Below are positions 48,761 through 63,000 of a DNA stretch of 64,000 bases, one piece after another. The notes below the pieces were generated by a model, which ran no database searches, was not told the DNA's origin, and was given only the letters and a program-made list of their open reading frames with translations. Position 1 is the stretch's first letter; each line of letters starts with the position of its first letter. The position numbers and the translations under genes are program-made. This DNA comes from Petrolisthes cinctipes (Eukaryota; Arthropoda; Malacostraca; Decapoda; Porcellanidae), in NCBI GenBank assembly GCA_033782935.1, contig JAWQEG010000255.1, forward strand, positions 62,001 through 126,000, in the 5' to 3' direction.

Positions 48761-49840
48761 CCCCGAAGCGATCTGTACATGCCTACTCCGTGTTAGAGTA
48801 TTTTCAAAATACAGGCCCAAAACATGCTCAAAATCGATATTTTAGGTGCCCAAAGTCGAAATGTGAATGCATCTTCTGTATCCGTCTATATCCCAAATTC
48901 AGGTTTTAAACACCCGAAAATTCGATATTTTTGGGTCCCAGAAGCGATCTGTACCTGCCTACTCCTTGCTAGAATTTTTTCAAGATACAAACCTAAAACA
49001 TGCTCAAAATCGATATTTTAGGTGCAAAAAGTCGATATGTGCATGCATCTTCTGTACCCGTTTATATCTCAAATTCAGGCTCAAAACACCAGAAAATTCG
49101 ATATTTTTGGGTCCCAAAAGCGATTTGTACATGTCTACACCATGCTATAGCATTTTCAAAATACAGGCCCAAAACATGCTCAAAACCTTTATTTTAGGTG
49201 CCCAAAGTCGATATGTGCATGCTTCTTCTGTACCCGTTTATATCTCAAATTCAGGCTCAAAACACCAGAAAATTCGATATTTTTGGGTCCCAAAAGCGAT
49301 CTGTACATGCTTACTCAGTGCTAGAATATTTTCAAAATATACGCCGAAAATATTCTAAAAATCGTTATTTTGGGTGCCAAAGTCGATATGTGCATGCATC
49401 TTCTGTACCCGTTTATATCTCAAATTCAGGCTCAAAACGCCCAAAAAATCGATATTTTTGTGTCCCAGAAGCGATCTGTACATGTCTACAAAGTGCTATA
49501 GCATATTCAAAATACAGGCCCAAAACATGCTCAAAACCGATATTTTAGGTGCCCAAAGTCGATATGTGCATGCATCATCTGTACCCGTTCATATCTCAAA
49601 TTCAGGCTCAGAACACCCTAAAATTCGATTTATTTGGGTTCCAGAAGCGATCTGTACATGTCTACTCCGTGTTAGAGTATTTTTAAAATACAGGCCCAAA
49701 ACATGCTCAAAATCGATATTTTAGGTGCCTAAAGTCGATATGTGCATGCATCTTCTGTACCCGTTTATATCTCAAATTTAGGCTCAAAACACCCAAAAAT
49801 TCAATATTTTTGGATCCCAGAAGCGATCTGTACATGCATA
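48761..49840. repeat. 6-monomer block repeated at +2813 (51.57-52.65 kb)
   Basis: The offset is constant at 2813 bp (16 monomers minus 3). Shared variants are GTCGAAATGTGAATGC, CAGGTTTTAAACACC, AAACCTTTATTTTAGG, CACCATGCTATAGC, GAAAATATTCTAAAAATCG and CTACAAAGTGCTATAGC. Confidence 0.83.
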
Positions 49841-52800
49841 CTCCGTGTTAGAGTGTTTTTAAAATACAGGCCCAAAACATGCTGAAAATCGATATTTTAT
49901 GTGCCAAAAGTCAATATGTGTATGCATCTTCTGGACACGTGTATATCCCTAATTCAAGTTCAAAACACCAGAAAATTCGATACTTTTGGGTCCCAAAAGC
50001 GATCTGTACATGCCTACTCCTTGCTAGAATGTTTTCAAGATACAGACCAAAAACATGCTCAAAATAGATATTTTAAGTGCAAAAAGTCGATATGTGCATG
50101 TATCTTCTGTACCCGTTTATATCTCAAATTCAGGCTTAAAACTCCGAAAATTCGATATTTTTGGGTCCCTTAAGCAATCTGCACATGCCTACTCAGTGCT
50201 AGAATGTTTTTAAAATACAGGCTTAAAACATGCTATAAATCGATATTTTAGGTGTCCAAATTCGATATGTGCATGCTTCTTCTGTACCCGTTTATATCTC
50301 AAATTCAGGCTCAAAACACCCGAAAATTCAATATTTTTGGGTCCCAGAAGCGATCTGTACATGCCTACTCCGTGTTAATGTATTTTCAAAAAACAGGCCC
50401 AAAACATGCTGAAAATCTATATATTAGGTGCCCAAAGTCAATATGTGTATGCATCTTCTGTACCCGTCTATATCCCAAATTCAGGTTCAAAACACCAGAA
50501 AATTCGGTATTTTTGGGTCCCAGAAGCAATCTGTACATGCCTACTCCTTGCTAGAATTTTTTCAAGATACATACCCAAAACATGCTCAAATCGATATTTT
50601 AGGTGCAAAAAGTCGATATGTGCATGCATCCTCTGTACCAGGTTATATCCCAAATTCTGGCTCAAAACCCCCGAAAAATCGATATTTTTGGGTCCCAGAA
50701 GCGATCTGTACATGCCTACTCAGTGCTAGAATATTTTCAAATTATACGCCGAAAACATACTAAAAATCGATATTTTGGGTGCCAAAGTCGATATGTGCAA
50801 GCATATTCTGTACCCGTTTATATCTCAAATTCACGCTCAAAATACCCAAAAAATCGATATTTTTGTGTCCCAGAAGCGATCTGTACATGTCTACACCGTG
50901 CTATAGTATTTTCAAAATACAGGCCCAAAACATGCTCAAAATCGATATTTTAGGTGCCCAAAGTCGATATGTGCATGCATCTTCAGTACCCGTTCATATC
51001 ACAAATTCAGGCTTAGAACACCCTAAAATTCGATTTATTTGGGTTCCAGAAGCGATCTGTACGTGTCTACTCAGTGTTAGAGTATTTTTAAAAATACAGG
51101 CCCAAAACATGCTCAAAATCAATATTTTGGGTGCCTAAAGTCGATATGTGCATGCATCTTCTGTACCCGTTTATATCTCAAATTCAGACTCAAAAGACCC
51201 GAATATTCGATATTTTTGGGTCCCAAAAGCAATGTGTACATGCATACTCCGTGTTAGAGTATTTTCAAAGTACAGGCCTAAAACATCCTGAAAATCGATA
51301 TATTAGCTGCCCAAAGTCAATATGTGTATGCATATTCTGTACCCGTCTATATCCCAAATTCAGGTTCAAAACACCCGAAAATTCGATATTTTTGGGTCCC
51401 CGAAGCGATCTTTACATGCCTACTCCGTGTTAGAGTATTTTCAAAATACAGGCCCAAAACATGCTCAAAATCGATATTTTAGGTGCCCAAAGTCGATATG
51501 TGCATGCATCTTCTGTATCCGTCTATATCCCAAATTCAGGTTCAAAACACCCGAAAATTCGATATTTTTGGGTCCCCGAAGCGATCTGTACATGCCTACT
51601 CCGTGTTAGAGTATTTTCAAAATACAGGCCCAAAACATGCTCAAAATCGATATTTTAGGTGCCCAAAGTCGAAATGTGAATGCATCTTCTGTATCCGTCT
51701 ATATCCCAAATTCAGGTTTTAAACACCTGAAAATTCGATATTTTTGGGTCCCAGAAGCGATCTGTACCTGCCTACTCCTTGCTAGAATTTTTTCAAGATA
51801 CAAACCTAAAACATGCTCAAAATCGATATTTTAGGTGCAAAAAGTCGATATGTGCATGCATCTTCTGTACCCGTTTATATCTCAAATTCAGGCTCAAAAC
51901 ACCAGAAAATTCGATATTTTTGGGTCCCAAAAGCGATTTGTACATGTCTACACCATGCTATAGCATTTTCAAAATACAGGCCCAAAACATGCTCAAAACC
52001 TTTATTTTAGGTGCCCAAAGTCGATATGTGCATGCTTCTTCTGTACCCGTTTATATCTCAAATTCAGGCTCAAAACACCAGAAAATTCGATATTTTTGGG
52101 TCCCAAAAGCGATCTGTACATGCTTACTCAGTGCTAGAATATTTTCAAATTATACGCCGAAAATATTCTAAAAATCGTTATTTTGGGTGCCAAAGTCGAT
52201 ATGTGCATGCATCTTCTGTACCCGTTTATATCTCAAATTCAGGCTCAAAACGCCCAAAAAATCGATATTTTTGTGTCCCAGAAGCGATCTGTACATGTCT
52301 ACAAAGTGCTATAGCATATTCAAAATACAGGCCCAAAACATGCTCAAAACCGATATTTTAGGTGCCCAAAGTCGATATGTGCATGCATCATCTGTACCCG
52401 TTCATATCTCAAATTCAGGCTCAGAACACCCTAAAATTCGATTTATTTGGGTTCCAGAAGCGATCTGTACATGTCTACTACGTGTTAGAGTATTTTTAAA
52501 ATACAGGCCCAAAACATGCTCAAAATCGATATTTTAGGTGCCTAAAGTCGATATGTGCATGCATCTTCTGTACCCGTTTATATCTCAAATTCAGGCTCAA
52601 AACACCCAAAAATTCAATATTTTTGGGTCCCAGAAGCGATCTGTACATGCCTACTCCGTGTTAATGTATTTTCAAAAAACAGGCCCAAAACATGCTGAAA
52701 ATCTATATATTAGGTGCCCAAAGTCAATATGTGTATGCATCTTCTGTACCCGTCTATATCCCAAATTCAGGTTCAAAACACCAGAAAATTCGGTATTTTT

Positions 52801-53286
52801 GGGTCCCAGAAGCAATCTGTACATGCCTACTCCTTGCTAGAATTTTTTCAAGATACATACCCAAAACATGCTCAAAATCGATATTTTAGGTGCAAAAAGT
52901 CGATATGTGCATGCATCCTCTGTACCAGGTTATATCCCAAATTCTGGCTCAAAACCCCCGAAAAATCGATATTTTTGGGTCCCAGAAGCGATCTGTACAT
53001 GCCTACTCAGTGCTAGAATATTTTCAAATTATACGCCGAAAACATACTAAAAATCGATATTTTGGGTGCCAAAGTCGATATGTGCATGCATATTCTGTAC
53101 CCGTTTATATCTCAAATTCACGCTCAAAATACCCAAAAAATCGATATTTTTGTGTCCCAGAAGCGATCTGTACATGTCTACACAGTGCTATAGTATTTTC
53201 AAAATACAGGCCCAAAACATGCTAAAAATCGATATTTTAGGTGCCTAAAGTCGATATGTGCATGCATCTTCTGTACCCGTTTATAT
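49841..53286. repeat. Second copies of the 45.2-kb and 48.8-kb blocks
   Basis: 49841-51352 continues the match to 45.6-47.1 kb. 51353-51460 are ordinary monomers. 51461-52653 matches 48648-49840. 52626-53210 matches 50340-50924 (+2286/2287 bp). The stretch is thus assembled from blocks seen just upstream. No gene is seen. Confidence 0.8.
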
Positions 53287-56200
53287 CTCAAATTCAGGCT
53301 CAAAACACCCGAAAATTCAATATTTTTGGGTCCCAGAAGCGATCTGTACGTGCATACTCCGTGTTAGAGTGTTTTTAAAATACAGGCCCAAAACATGCTG
53401 AAAATCGATATTTTATGTGCCCAAAGTCAATATGTGTATGCATCTTCTGGACACGTGTATATCCCTAATTCAAGTTCAAAACACCAGAAAATTCGATACT
53501 TTTGGGTCCCAAAAGCGATCTGTACATGCCTACTCCTTGCTAGAATGTTTTCAAGATACAGACCAAAAACATTCTTAAAAATCGATATTTTAAGTGCAAA
53601 AAGTCGATATGTGCATGCATCTTCTGTACCCGTTTATATCTCAAATTCAGGCTTAAAACTCCGAAAATTCGATATTTTTGGGTCCCTTAAGTAATCTGCA
53701 CATGCCTACTCAGTGCTAGAATGTTTTTAAAATACAGGCTTAAAACATGCTATAAATCGATATTTTAGGTGCCAAAAGTCAATATGTGTATGCATCTTCT
53801 GTACCCGTCTATATCCCAAATTCAGGTTCAAAACACCAGAAAATTCGGTATTTTTGGGTCCCAGAAGCGATCTGTACATGCCTACTCCTTGCTAGAATTT
53901 TTTCAAGTTACAGACCCAAAACATGCTCAAAATCGATATTTTAGGTGCAAAAAGTCGATATGTGCATGCATCCTCTGTACCAGGTTATATCCCAAATTCT
54001 GGCTCAAAACCCCCGAAAAATCGATATTTTTGGGTCCCAGAAGCGATCTGTACATGCCTACTAAGTGCTAGAATATTTTCAAATTATACGCCGAAAACAT
54101 ACTAAAAATCGATATTTTGGGTGCCAAAGTCGATATGTGCATGCATCTTTTGTACCCGTTTATATCTCAAATTCAGGCTCAGAACACCCTAAAATTCGAT
54201 TTATTTGGTTTCCAGAAGCGATCTGTATGTGTCTAATCAGTGTTAGAGTATTTTAAAAAATACAGGCCCAAAACATGCTCAAAATCGATATTTTGGGTGC
54301 CCAAAGTCGATATGTGCATGCATCTTCTGTACCCGTTTATATCTCAAATTCAGACTCAAAACACCCGAATATTCAATATTTTTGGGTCCCAAAAGCAATG
54401 TGTACATGCATACTCCGTGTCAGAGTATTTTCAAAATACAGGTCTAAAACATGCTGAAAATCTATATTTTAGCTGCCCAAAGTCAATATGTGTATGTATC
54501 TTCTGTACCCGTCGATATCCCAAATTCAGGTTCAAAACTCTCGAAAATTCGATATTTTTGGGTCCCAGAAGCAATCTGTACATGCCTACTTCTTGCTAGA
54601 ATGTTTTCAATATACAGACCCAAAACATGCTCAAAATCGATATTTTAGGTGCAAAAAGTCGAAATGTGCATGCATCTTCTGTACCCGTTTATATCTCAAA
54701 TTCAGGCTCAAAACACCCGAAAATTCGATATTTTTGGGTTCCCGAAGCGATCTGTACATGCCTACTCCGTGTTATAGTTTTTTTCAAAATACAGGCCCAA
54801 AACATGCTCAAAATCGATATTTTAGGTGCCCAAAGTCGATTTGTGCATGCATCTTCTGTATCCGTCTATATCCCAAATTCAGGTTCAAAACACCCGAAAA
54901 TTCGATATTTTTGGGTCCCAGAAGCGATCTGTACATGCCTACTCCTTGCTAGAATTTTTTAAGATACAAACCCAAGACATGCTCAAAATCGATATTTTAT
55001 GTGCAAAAAGTTGATATGTGCATGCATCTTCTGTACCCGTTTATATCTCAAATTCAGGCTCAAAACACCAGAAATTTCGATATTTTTGGGTCCCAAAAGC
55101 GATCTGTACATGCCTACTCAGTGCTAGAATATTTTCAAATTATACGCCGAAAATATTCTAAAAATCGTTATTTTGGGTGCCAAAGTCGATATGTGCATGC
55201 ATCTTCTGTACCCGTTTATATCTCAAATTCAGGCTCAAAACACCCAAAAAATCGATATTTTTGTGTCCCAGAAGCGATCTGTACATGTCTACACCGTGCT
55301 ATAGCATTTTCAAAATACAGGCCCAAAACATGCTCAAAACCGATATTTTAGGTGCCCAAAGTCGATATGTGCATGCATCATCTGTACCCGTTCATATCTC
55401 ATATTCAGGCTCAGAACACCCTAAAATTCGATTTATTTGGGTTCCAGAAGCGATCTGTACATGTCTACTCCGTGTTAGAGTATTTTTAAAATACAGGCCC
55501 AAAACATGCTAAAAATCGATATTTTAGGTGCCTAAAGTCGATATGTGCATGCATCTTCTGTACCCGTTTATATCTCAAATTCAGGCTCAAAACACCCGAA
55601 AATTCAATATTTTTGGGTCCCGTAAGCGATCTGTACGTGCATACTCCGTGTTAGAGTGTTTTTAAAATACAGGCCCAAAACATGCTGAAAATCGATATTT
55701 TATGTGCCAAAAGTCAATATGTGTATGCATCTTCTGTACACGTGTATATCCCTAATTCAAGTTCAAAACACCAGAAAATTCGATACTTTTGGGTCCCAAA
55801 AGCGATCTGTACATGCCTATTCCTTGCTAGAATGTTTTCAAGATACAGACCAAAAACATGCTCAAAATCGATATTTTGGGTGCCCAAAGTCGATATGTGC
55901 ATGCATCTTCTGTACCCGTTTATATCTCAAATTCAGACTGAAAACACCAGAATATTCAATATTTTTGGGTCCCAAAAGCAATGTGTACATGCATACTCCG
56001 TGTTAGAGTATTTTCAAAATACAGGTCTAAAACATGCTGAAAATCTATATTTTAGCTGCCCAAAGTCAATATGTGTATGTATCTTCTGTACCCGTCGATA
56101 TCCCAAATTCAGGTTCAAAACACTCGAAAATTCGATATTTTTGGGTCCCAGAAGCAAGCTGTACATGCCTACTTCTTGCTAGAATGTTTTCAAGATACAG

Positions 56201-56560
56201 ACCCAAAACATGCTCAAAATCGATATTTTAGGTGCAAAAAGTCGAAATGTGCATGCATCTTCTGTACCCGTTTATATCTCAAATTCAGGCTCAAAACACC
56301 CGAAAATTCGATATTTTTGGGTCCCCGAAGCGATCTGTACATGCCTACTCCGTGTTATAGTTTTTTCAAAATACAGGCCCAAAACATGCTCAAAATCGAT
56401 ATTTTAGGTGCCCAAAGTCGATATGTGCATGCATCTTCTGTATCCGTCTATATCCCAAATTCAGGTTCAAAACACCCGAAAATTCGATATTTTTGGGTCC
56501 CAGAAGCGATCTGTTCATGCCTACTCCTTGCTAGAATTTTTTAAGATACAAACCCAAGAC
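53287..56560. repeat. ~3.3-kb segment repeated at 60.67-64.0 kb
   Basis: The offset to the downstream copy is 7386 bp up to about 54.9 kb, 7211 bp for 55.08-56.23 kb, and 7035 bp for about 56.58 kb onward. It steps down by 175 and then 176 bp, so the second copy has lost single monomers at two places. 55001-55690 is also repeated locally at 56583-57272 (+1582 bp). Confidence 0.83.
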
Positions 56561-57499
56561 ATGCTCAAAATCGATATTTTATGTGCAAAAAGTCGATATG
56601 TGCATGCATCTTCTGTACCCGTTTATATCTCAAATTCAGGCTCAAAACTCCAGAAATTTCGATATTTTTGGGTCCCAAAAGCGATCTGTACATGCCTACT
56701 CAGTGCTAGAATATTTTCAAATTATACGCCGAAAATATTCTAAAAATCGTTATTTTGGGTGCCAAAGTCAATATGTGCATGCATCTTCTGTACCCGTTTA
56801 TATCTCAAATTCAGGCTCAAAACACCCAAAAAATCGATATTTTTGTGTCCCAGAAGCGATCTGTACATGTCTACACCGTGCTATAGCATTTTCAAAATAC
56901 AGGCCCAAAACATGCTCAAAACCGATATTTTAGGTGCCCAAAGTCGATATGTGCATGCATCATCTGTACCCGTTCATATCTCAAATTCAGGCTCAGAACA
57001 CCCTAAAATTCGATTTATTTGGGTTCCAGAAGCGATCTGTACATGTCTACTCCGTGTTAGAGTATTTTTAAAATACAGGCCCAGAACATGCTAAAAATCG
57101 ATATTTTAGGTGCCTATAGTCGATATGTGCATGCATCTTCTGTACCCGTTTATATCTCAAATTCAGGCTCAAAACACCCGAAAATTCAATATTTTTGGGT
57201 CCCAGAAGCGATCTGTACGTGCATACTCCGTGTTAGAGTGTTTTTAAAATACAGGCCCAAAACATGCTGAAAATCGATATTTTATGTGCCAAAAGTCAAT
57301 ATGTGTATGCATCTTCTGGACACGTGTATATCCCTAATTCAAGTTCAAAACACCAGAAAATTCGATACTTTTGGGTCCCAAAAGCGATCTGTACATGCCT
57401 ACTCCTTGCTAGAATGTTTTCAAGATACAGAACAAAAACATGCTCAAAATCGATATTTTAAGTGCAAAAAGTCGATATGTGCATGCATCTTCTGTACCC

Positions 57500-59083
57500 G
57501 TTTTTATCTCAAATTCAGGCTTAAAACTCCGAAAATTCGATATTTTTGGGTCCCTTAAGCAATCTGCACATGCCTACTCAGTGCTAGAATGTTTTTAAAA
57601 TACAGGCTTAAAACATGCTATAAATCGATATTTTAGGTGTCCAAATTCGATATGTGCATGCATCTTCTGTACCCGTTTATATCTCAAATTCAGGCTCAAA
57701 ACACCCGAAAATTCAATATTTTTGGGTCCCAGAAGCGATCTGTACATTCCTACTCCGTGTTAATGTATTTTCAAAATACAAGCCCAAAACATGCTGAAAA
57801 TCTATATATTAGGTGCCGAAAGTCAATATGTGTATGCATCTTCTGTACCCGTCTATATCCCAAATTCAGGTTCAAAACACCAGAAAATTCGGTATTTTTG
57901 GGTCCCAGAAGCGATCTGTACATGCCTACTCCTTGCTAGAATTTTTTCAAGATACAGACCCAAAACATGCTCAAAATCGATATTTTAGGTGCAAAAAGTC
58001 GATATGTGCATGCATCCTCTGTACCAGGTTATATCCCAAATTCTGGCTCAAAACCCCCAATAAATCGATATTTTTGGGTCCCAGAAGCGATCTGTACATG
58101 CCTACTCAGTGCTAGAATATTTTCAAATTATACGCCGAAAACATACTGAAAATCGATATTTTGGGTGCCAAAGTCGATATGTGCATGCATCTTCTGTACC
58201 CGTTTATATCTCAAATTCAGGCTCAGAACACCCTAAAATTCGATTTGTTTGGGTTCCTGAAGCGATCTGTACGTGTCTACTCAGTGTTAGAGTATTTTAA
58301 AAATACAGGCCCAAAACATGCTCAAAATCGATATTTTGGGTGCACAAAGTCGATATGTGCATGCATCTTCTGTACCCGTTTATATCTCAAATTTAGACTC
58401 AAAACACCCGAATATACAATATTTTTGGGTCCCAAAAGCAATGTGTACATGCATACTCCGTGTTAGAGTATTTTCAAAATACAGGTCTAAAACATGCTGA
58501 AAATCTATATTTTAGCTGCCCAGAGTCAATATGTGTATGTATCTTCTGTACCCGTCGATATCCCAAATTCAGGTTCAAAACACTCGAAAACTCGATATTT
58601 TTGGGTCCCAGAAGCAATCTGTACATGCCTACTTCTTGCTATAATGTTTTCAAGTTACAGACCCAAAACATGCTCAAAATCGATATTTTAAGTGCAAAAA
58701 GTCGAAATGTGCATGCATCTTCTGTACCCGTTTATATCTCAAATTCAGGCTCAAAACACCCGAAAATTAGATATTTTTGGGTCCCCGAAGCGATCTGTAC
58801 ATGCCTACTCCGTGTTATAGTTTTTTCAAAATACAGGCCCAAAACATGCTCAAAATCGATATTTTAGGTGCCCAAAGTCGATATGTGCATGCATCTTCTG
58901 GACACGTGTATATCCTTAATTCAAGTTCAAAACACCAGAAAATTCGATACTTTTGGGTCCCAAAAGCGATCTGTACATGCCTACTCCTTGCTAGAATGTT
59001 TTTACAAGATACAGACCAAAAACATGCTCAAAATCGATATTTTAAGTGCAAAAAGTCGATATGTGCATGCATCTTCTGTACCC
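57500..59083. repeat. 9-monomer higher-order unit, second locus, copy 1 (1584 bp)
   Basis: It aligns with 59084-60075 at +1584 bp (9 x 176). Shared variants are CCCCCAATAAATCG, GTGCCGAAAGTCAATATG, ACATACTGAAAATCG, GATTTGTTTGGGTTCC and CGAATATACAATATTT. The monomer content differs from the 10.2-13.1 kb 9-mer, so this unit arose independently. Confidence 0.86.
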
Positions 59084-60075
59084 GTTTATATCTCAAATTC
59101 AGGCTTAAAACTCCGAAAATTCGATATTTTTGGGTCCCTTAAGCAATCTGCACATGCCTACTCAGTGCTAGAATGTTTTTAAAATACAGGCTTAAAACAT
59201 GCTATAAATCGATATTTTAGGTGTCCAAATTCGATATGTGCATGCATCTTCTGTACCCGTTTATATCTCAAATTCAGGCTCAAAACACCCGAAAATTCAA
59301 TATTTTTGGGTCCCAGAAGCGATCTGTACATGCCTACTCCGTGCTAATGTATTTTCAAAATACAGGCCCAAAACATGCTGAAAATCTATATATTAGGTGC
59401 CGAAAGTCAATATGTGTATGCATCTTCTGTACCCGTCTATATCCCAAATTCAGGTTCAAAACACCAGAAAATTCGGTATTTTTGGGTCCCAGAAGCGATC
59501 TGTACATGCCTACTCCTTGCTAGAATTTTTTCAAGATACAGACCCAAAACATGCTCAAAATCGATATTTTAGGTGCAAAAAGTCGATATGTGCATGCATC
59601 CTCTGTACCAGGTTATATCCCAAATTCTGGCTCAAAACCCCCAATAAATCGATATTTTTGGGTCCCAGAAGCGATCTGTACATGCCTACTCAGTGCTAGA
59701 ATATTTTCAAATTATACGCCGAAAACATACTGAAAATCGATATTTTGGGTGCCAAAGTCGATATGTGCATGCATCTTCTGTACCCGTTTATATCTCAAAT
59801 TTAGGCTCAGAACACCCTAAAATTCGATTTGTTTGGGTTCCTGAAGCGATCTGTACGTGTCTACTCAGTGTTAGAGTATTTTCAAAATACAGGCCCAAAA
59901 CATGCTCAAAATCGATATTTTGGGTGCCCAAAGTCGATATGTGCATGCATCTTCTGTACCCGTTTATATCTCAAATTTAGACTGAAAACACCCGAATATA
60001 CAATATTTTTGGGTCCCAAAAGCAATGTGTACATGCATACTCCGTGTTAGAGTATTTTCAAATTACAGGTCTAAA
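59084..60075. repeat. 9-monomer higher-order unit, second locus, copy 2 (partial)
   Basis: It covers about 5.6 monomers in register with copy 1. It diverges near 60080, where CTATATATTAGGTGCCCAAAG replaces CTATATTTTAGCTGCCCAG. Single-base differences include CCGTGCTAATG for CCGTGTTAATG near 59339. Confidence 0.85.
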
Positions 60076-63000
60076 ACATGCTGAAAATCTATATATTAGG
60101 TGCCCAAAGTCAATATGTGTATGCATCTTCTGTACCCGTCTATATCCCAAATTCAGGTTCAAAACACCCGAAAATTCGGTATTTTTGGGTCCCAGAAGCT
60201 ATCTGTACATGCCTACTCCTTGCTAGAATTTTTTCAAGATACAGACCCAAAACATGCTCAAAATCGATATTTTAGGTGCAAAAAGTCGATATGTGCATGC
60301 ATCCTCTGTACCAGGTTATATCCCAAATTCTGGCTCAAAACCACCGAAAAATCGATATTTTTGGGTCCCAGAAGCGATCTGTACATGCCTACTCAGTGCT
60401 AGAATATTTTCAAATTATACGCCGAAAACATACTAAAAACCGATATTTTAGGTGCCCAAAGTCGATATGTGCATGCATCATCTGTACCCGTTCATATCTC
60501 AAATTCAGGCTCAGAACACCCTAAAATTCGATTTATTTGGGTTCCAGAAGCGATCTGTACATGTCTACTCCGTGTTAGAGTATTTTTAAAATACAGGCCC
60601 AAAACATGCTAAAAATCGATATTTTAGGTGCCTAAAGTCGATATGTGCATGCATCTTCTGTACCCGTTTATATCTCAAATTCAGGCTCAAAACACCCGAA
60701 AATTCAATATTTTTGGGTCCCAGAAGCGATCTGTACGTGCATACTCCGTGTTAGAGTGTTTTTAAAATACAGGCCCAAAACATGCTGAAAATCGATATTT
60801 TATGTGCCCAAAGTCAATATGTGTATGCATCTTCTGGACACGTGTATATCCCTAATTCAAGTTCAAAACACCAGAAAATTCGATACTTTTGGGTCCCAAA
60901 AGCGATCTGTACATGCCTACTCCTTGCTAGAATGTTTTCAAGATACAGACCAAAAACATGCTCAAAATCGATATTTTAAGTGCAAAAAGTCGATATGTGC
61001 ATGCATCTTCTGTACCCGTTTATATCTCAAATTCAGGCTTAAAACTCCGAAAATTCGATATTTTTGGGTCCCTTAAGTAATCTGCACCTGCCTACTCAGT
61101 GCTAGAATGTTTTTAAAATACAGGCTTAAAACATGCTATAAATCGATATTTTAGGTGCCCAAAGTCAATATGTGTATGCATCTTCTGTACCCGTCTATAT
61201 CCCTAATTCAGGTTCAAAACACCAGAAAATTCGGTATTTTTGGGTCCCCGAAGCGATCTGTACATGCCTACTCCTTGCTAAAAATTTTTCAAGTTACAGG
61301 CCCAAAACATGCTCAAAATCGATATTTTAGGTGCAAAAAGTCGATATGTGCATGCATCCTCTGTACCAGGTTATATCCCAAATTCTGGCTCAAAACCCCC
61401 GAAAAATCGATATTTTTGGGTCCCAGAAGCGATCTGTACATGCCTACTAAGTGCTAGAATATTTTCAAATTATACGCCGAAAACATACTAAAAATCGATA
61501 TATTGGGTGCCAAAGTCGATATGTGCATGCATCTTTTGTACCCGTTTATATCTCAAATTCAGGCTCAGAACACCCTAAAATTCGATTTATTTGGTTTCCA
61601 GAAGCGATCTGTATGTGTCTACTCAGTGTTAGAGTATTTTAAAAAATACAGGCCCAAAACATGCTCAAAATCGATATTTTGGGTGCCCAAAGTCGATATG
61701 TGCATGCATCTTCTGTACCCGTTTATATCTCAAATTCAGACTCAAAACACCCGAATATTCAATATTTTTGGGTCCCAAAAGCAATGTGTACATGCATACT
61801 CCGTGTCAGAGTATTTTCAAAATACAGGTCTAAAACATGCTGAAAATCTATATTTTAGCTGCCCAAAGTCAATATGTGTATGTATCTTCTGTACCCGTCG
61901 ATATCCCAAATTCAGGTTCAAAACACTCGAAAATTCGATATTTTTGGGTCCCAGAAGCAATCTGTACATGCCTACTTCTTGCTAGAATGTTTTCAATATA
62001 CAGACCCAAAACATGCTCAAAATCGATATTTTAGGTGCAAAAAGTCGAAATGTGCATGCATCTTCTGTACCCATTTATATCTCAAATTCAGGCTCAAAAC
62101 ACCCGAAAATTCGATATTTTTGGGTTCCCGAAGCGATCTGTACATGCCTACTCCGTGTTATAGTATTTTTCAAAATACAGGCCCAAAACATGCTCAAAAT
62201 CGATATTTTAGGTGCCCAAAGTCGATATGTGCATGCATCTTCTGTATCCGTCTATATCCCAAATTCAGGTTCAAAACACCCGAAATTTCGATATTTTTGG
62301 GTCCCAAAAGCGATCTGTACATGCCTACTCAGTGCTAGAATATTTTCAAATTATACGCCGAAAATATTCTAAAAATCGTTATTTTGGGTGCCAAAGTCGA
62401 TATGTGCATGCATCTTCTGTACCCGTTTATATCTCAAATTCAGGCTCAAAACACCCAAAAAATCGATATTTTTGTGTCCCAGAAGCGATCTGTTCATGTC
62501 TACACCGTGCTATAGCATTTTCAAAATACAGGCCCAAAACATGCTCAAAACCGATATTTTAGGTGCCCAAAGTCGATATGTGCATGCATCATCTGTACCC
62601 GTTCATATCTCATATTCAGGCTCAGAAAACCCTAAAATTCGATTTATTTGGGTTCCAGAAGCGATCTGTACATGTCTACTCCGTGTTAGAGTATTTTTAA
62701 AGTACAGGCCCAAAACATGCTAAAAATCGATATTTTAGGTGCCTAAAGTCGATATGTGCATGCATCTTCTGTACCCGTTTATATCTCAAATTCAGGCTCA
62801 AAACACCCGAAAATTCAATATTTTTGGGTCCCAGAAGCGATCTGTACGTGCATACTCCGTGTTAGAGTGTTTTTAAAATACAGGCCCAAAACATGCTGAA
62901 AATCGATATTTTATGTGCCAAAAGTCAATATGTGTATGCATCTTCTGTACACGTGTATATCCCTAATTCAAGTTCAAAACACCAGAAAATTCGATACTTT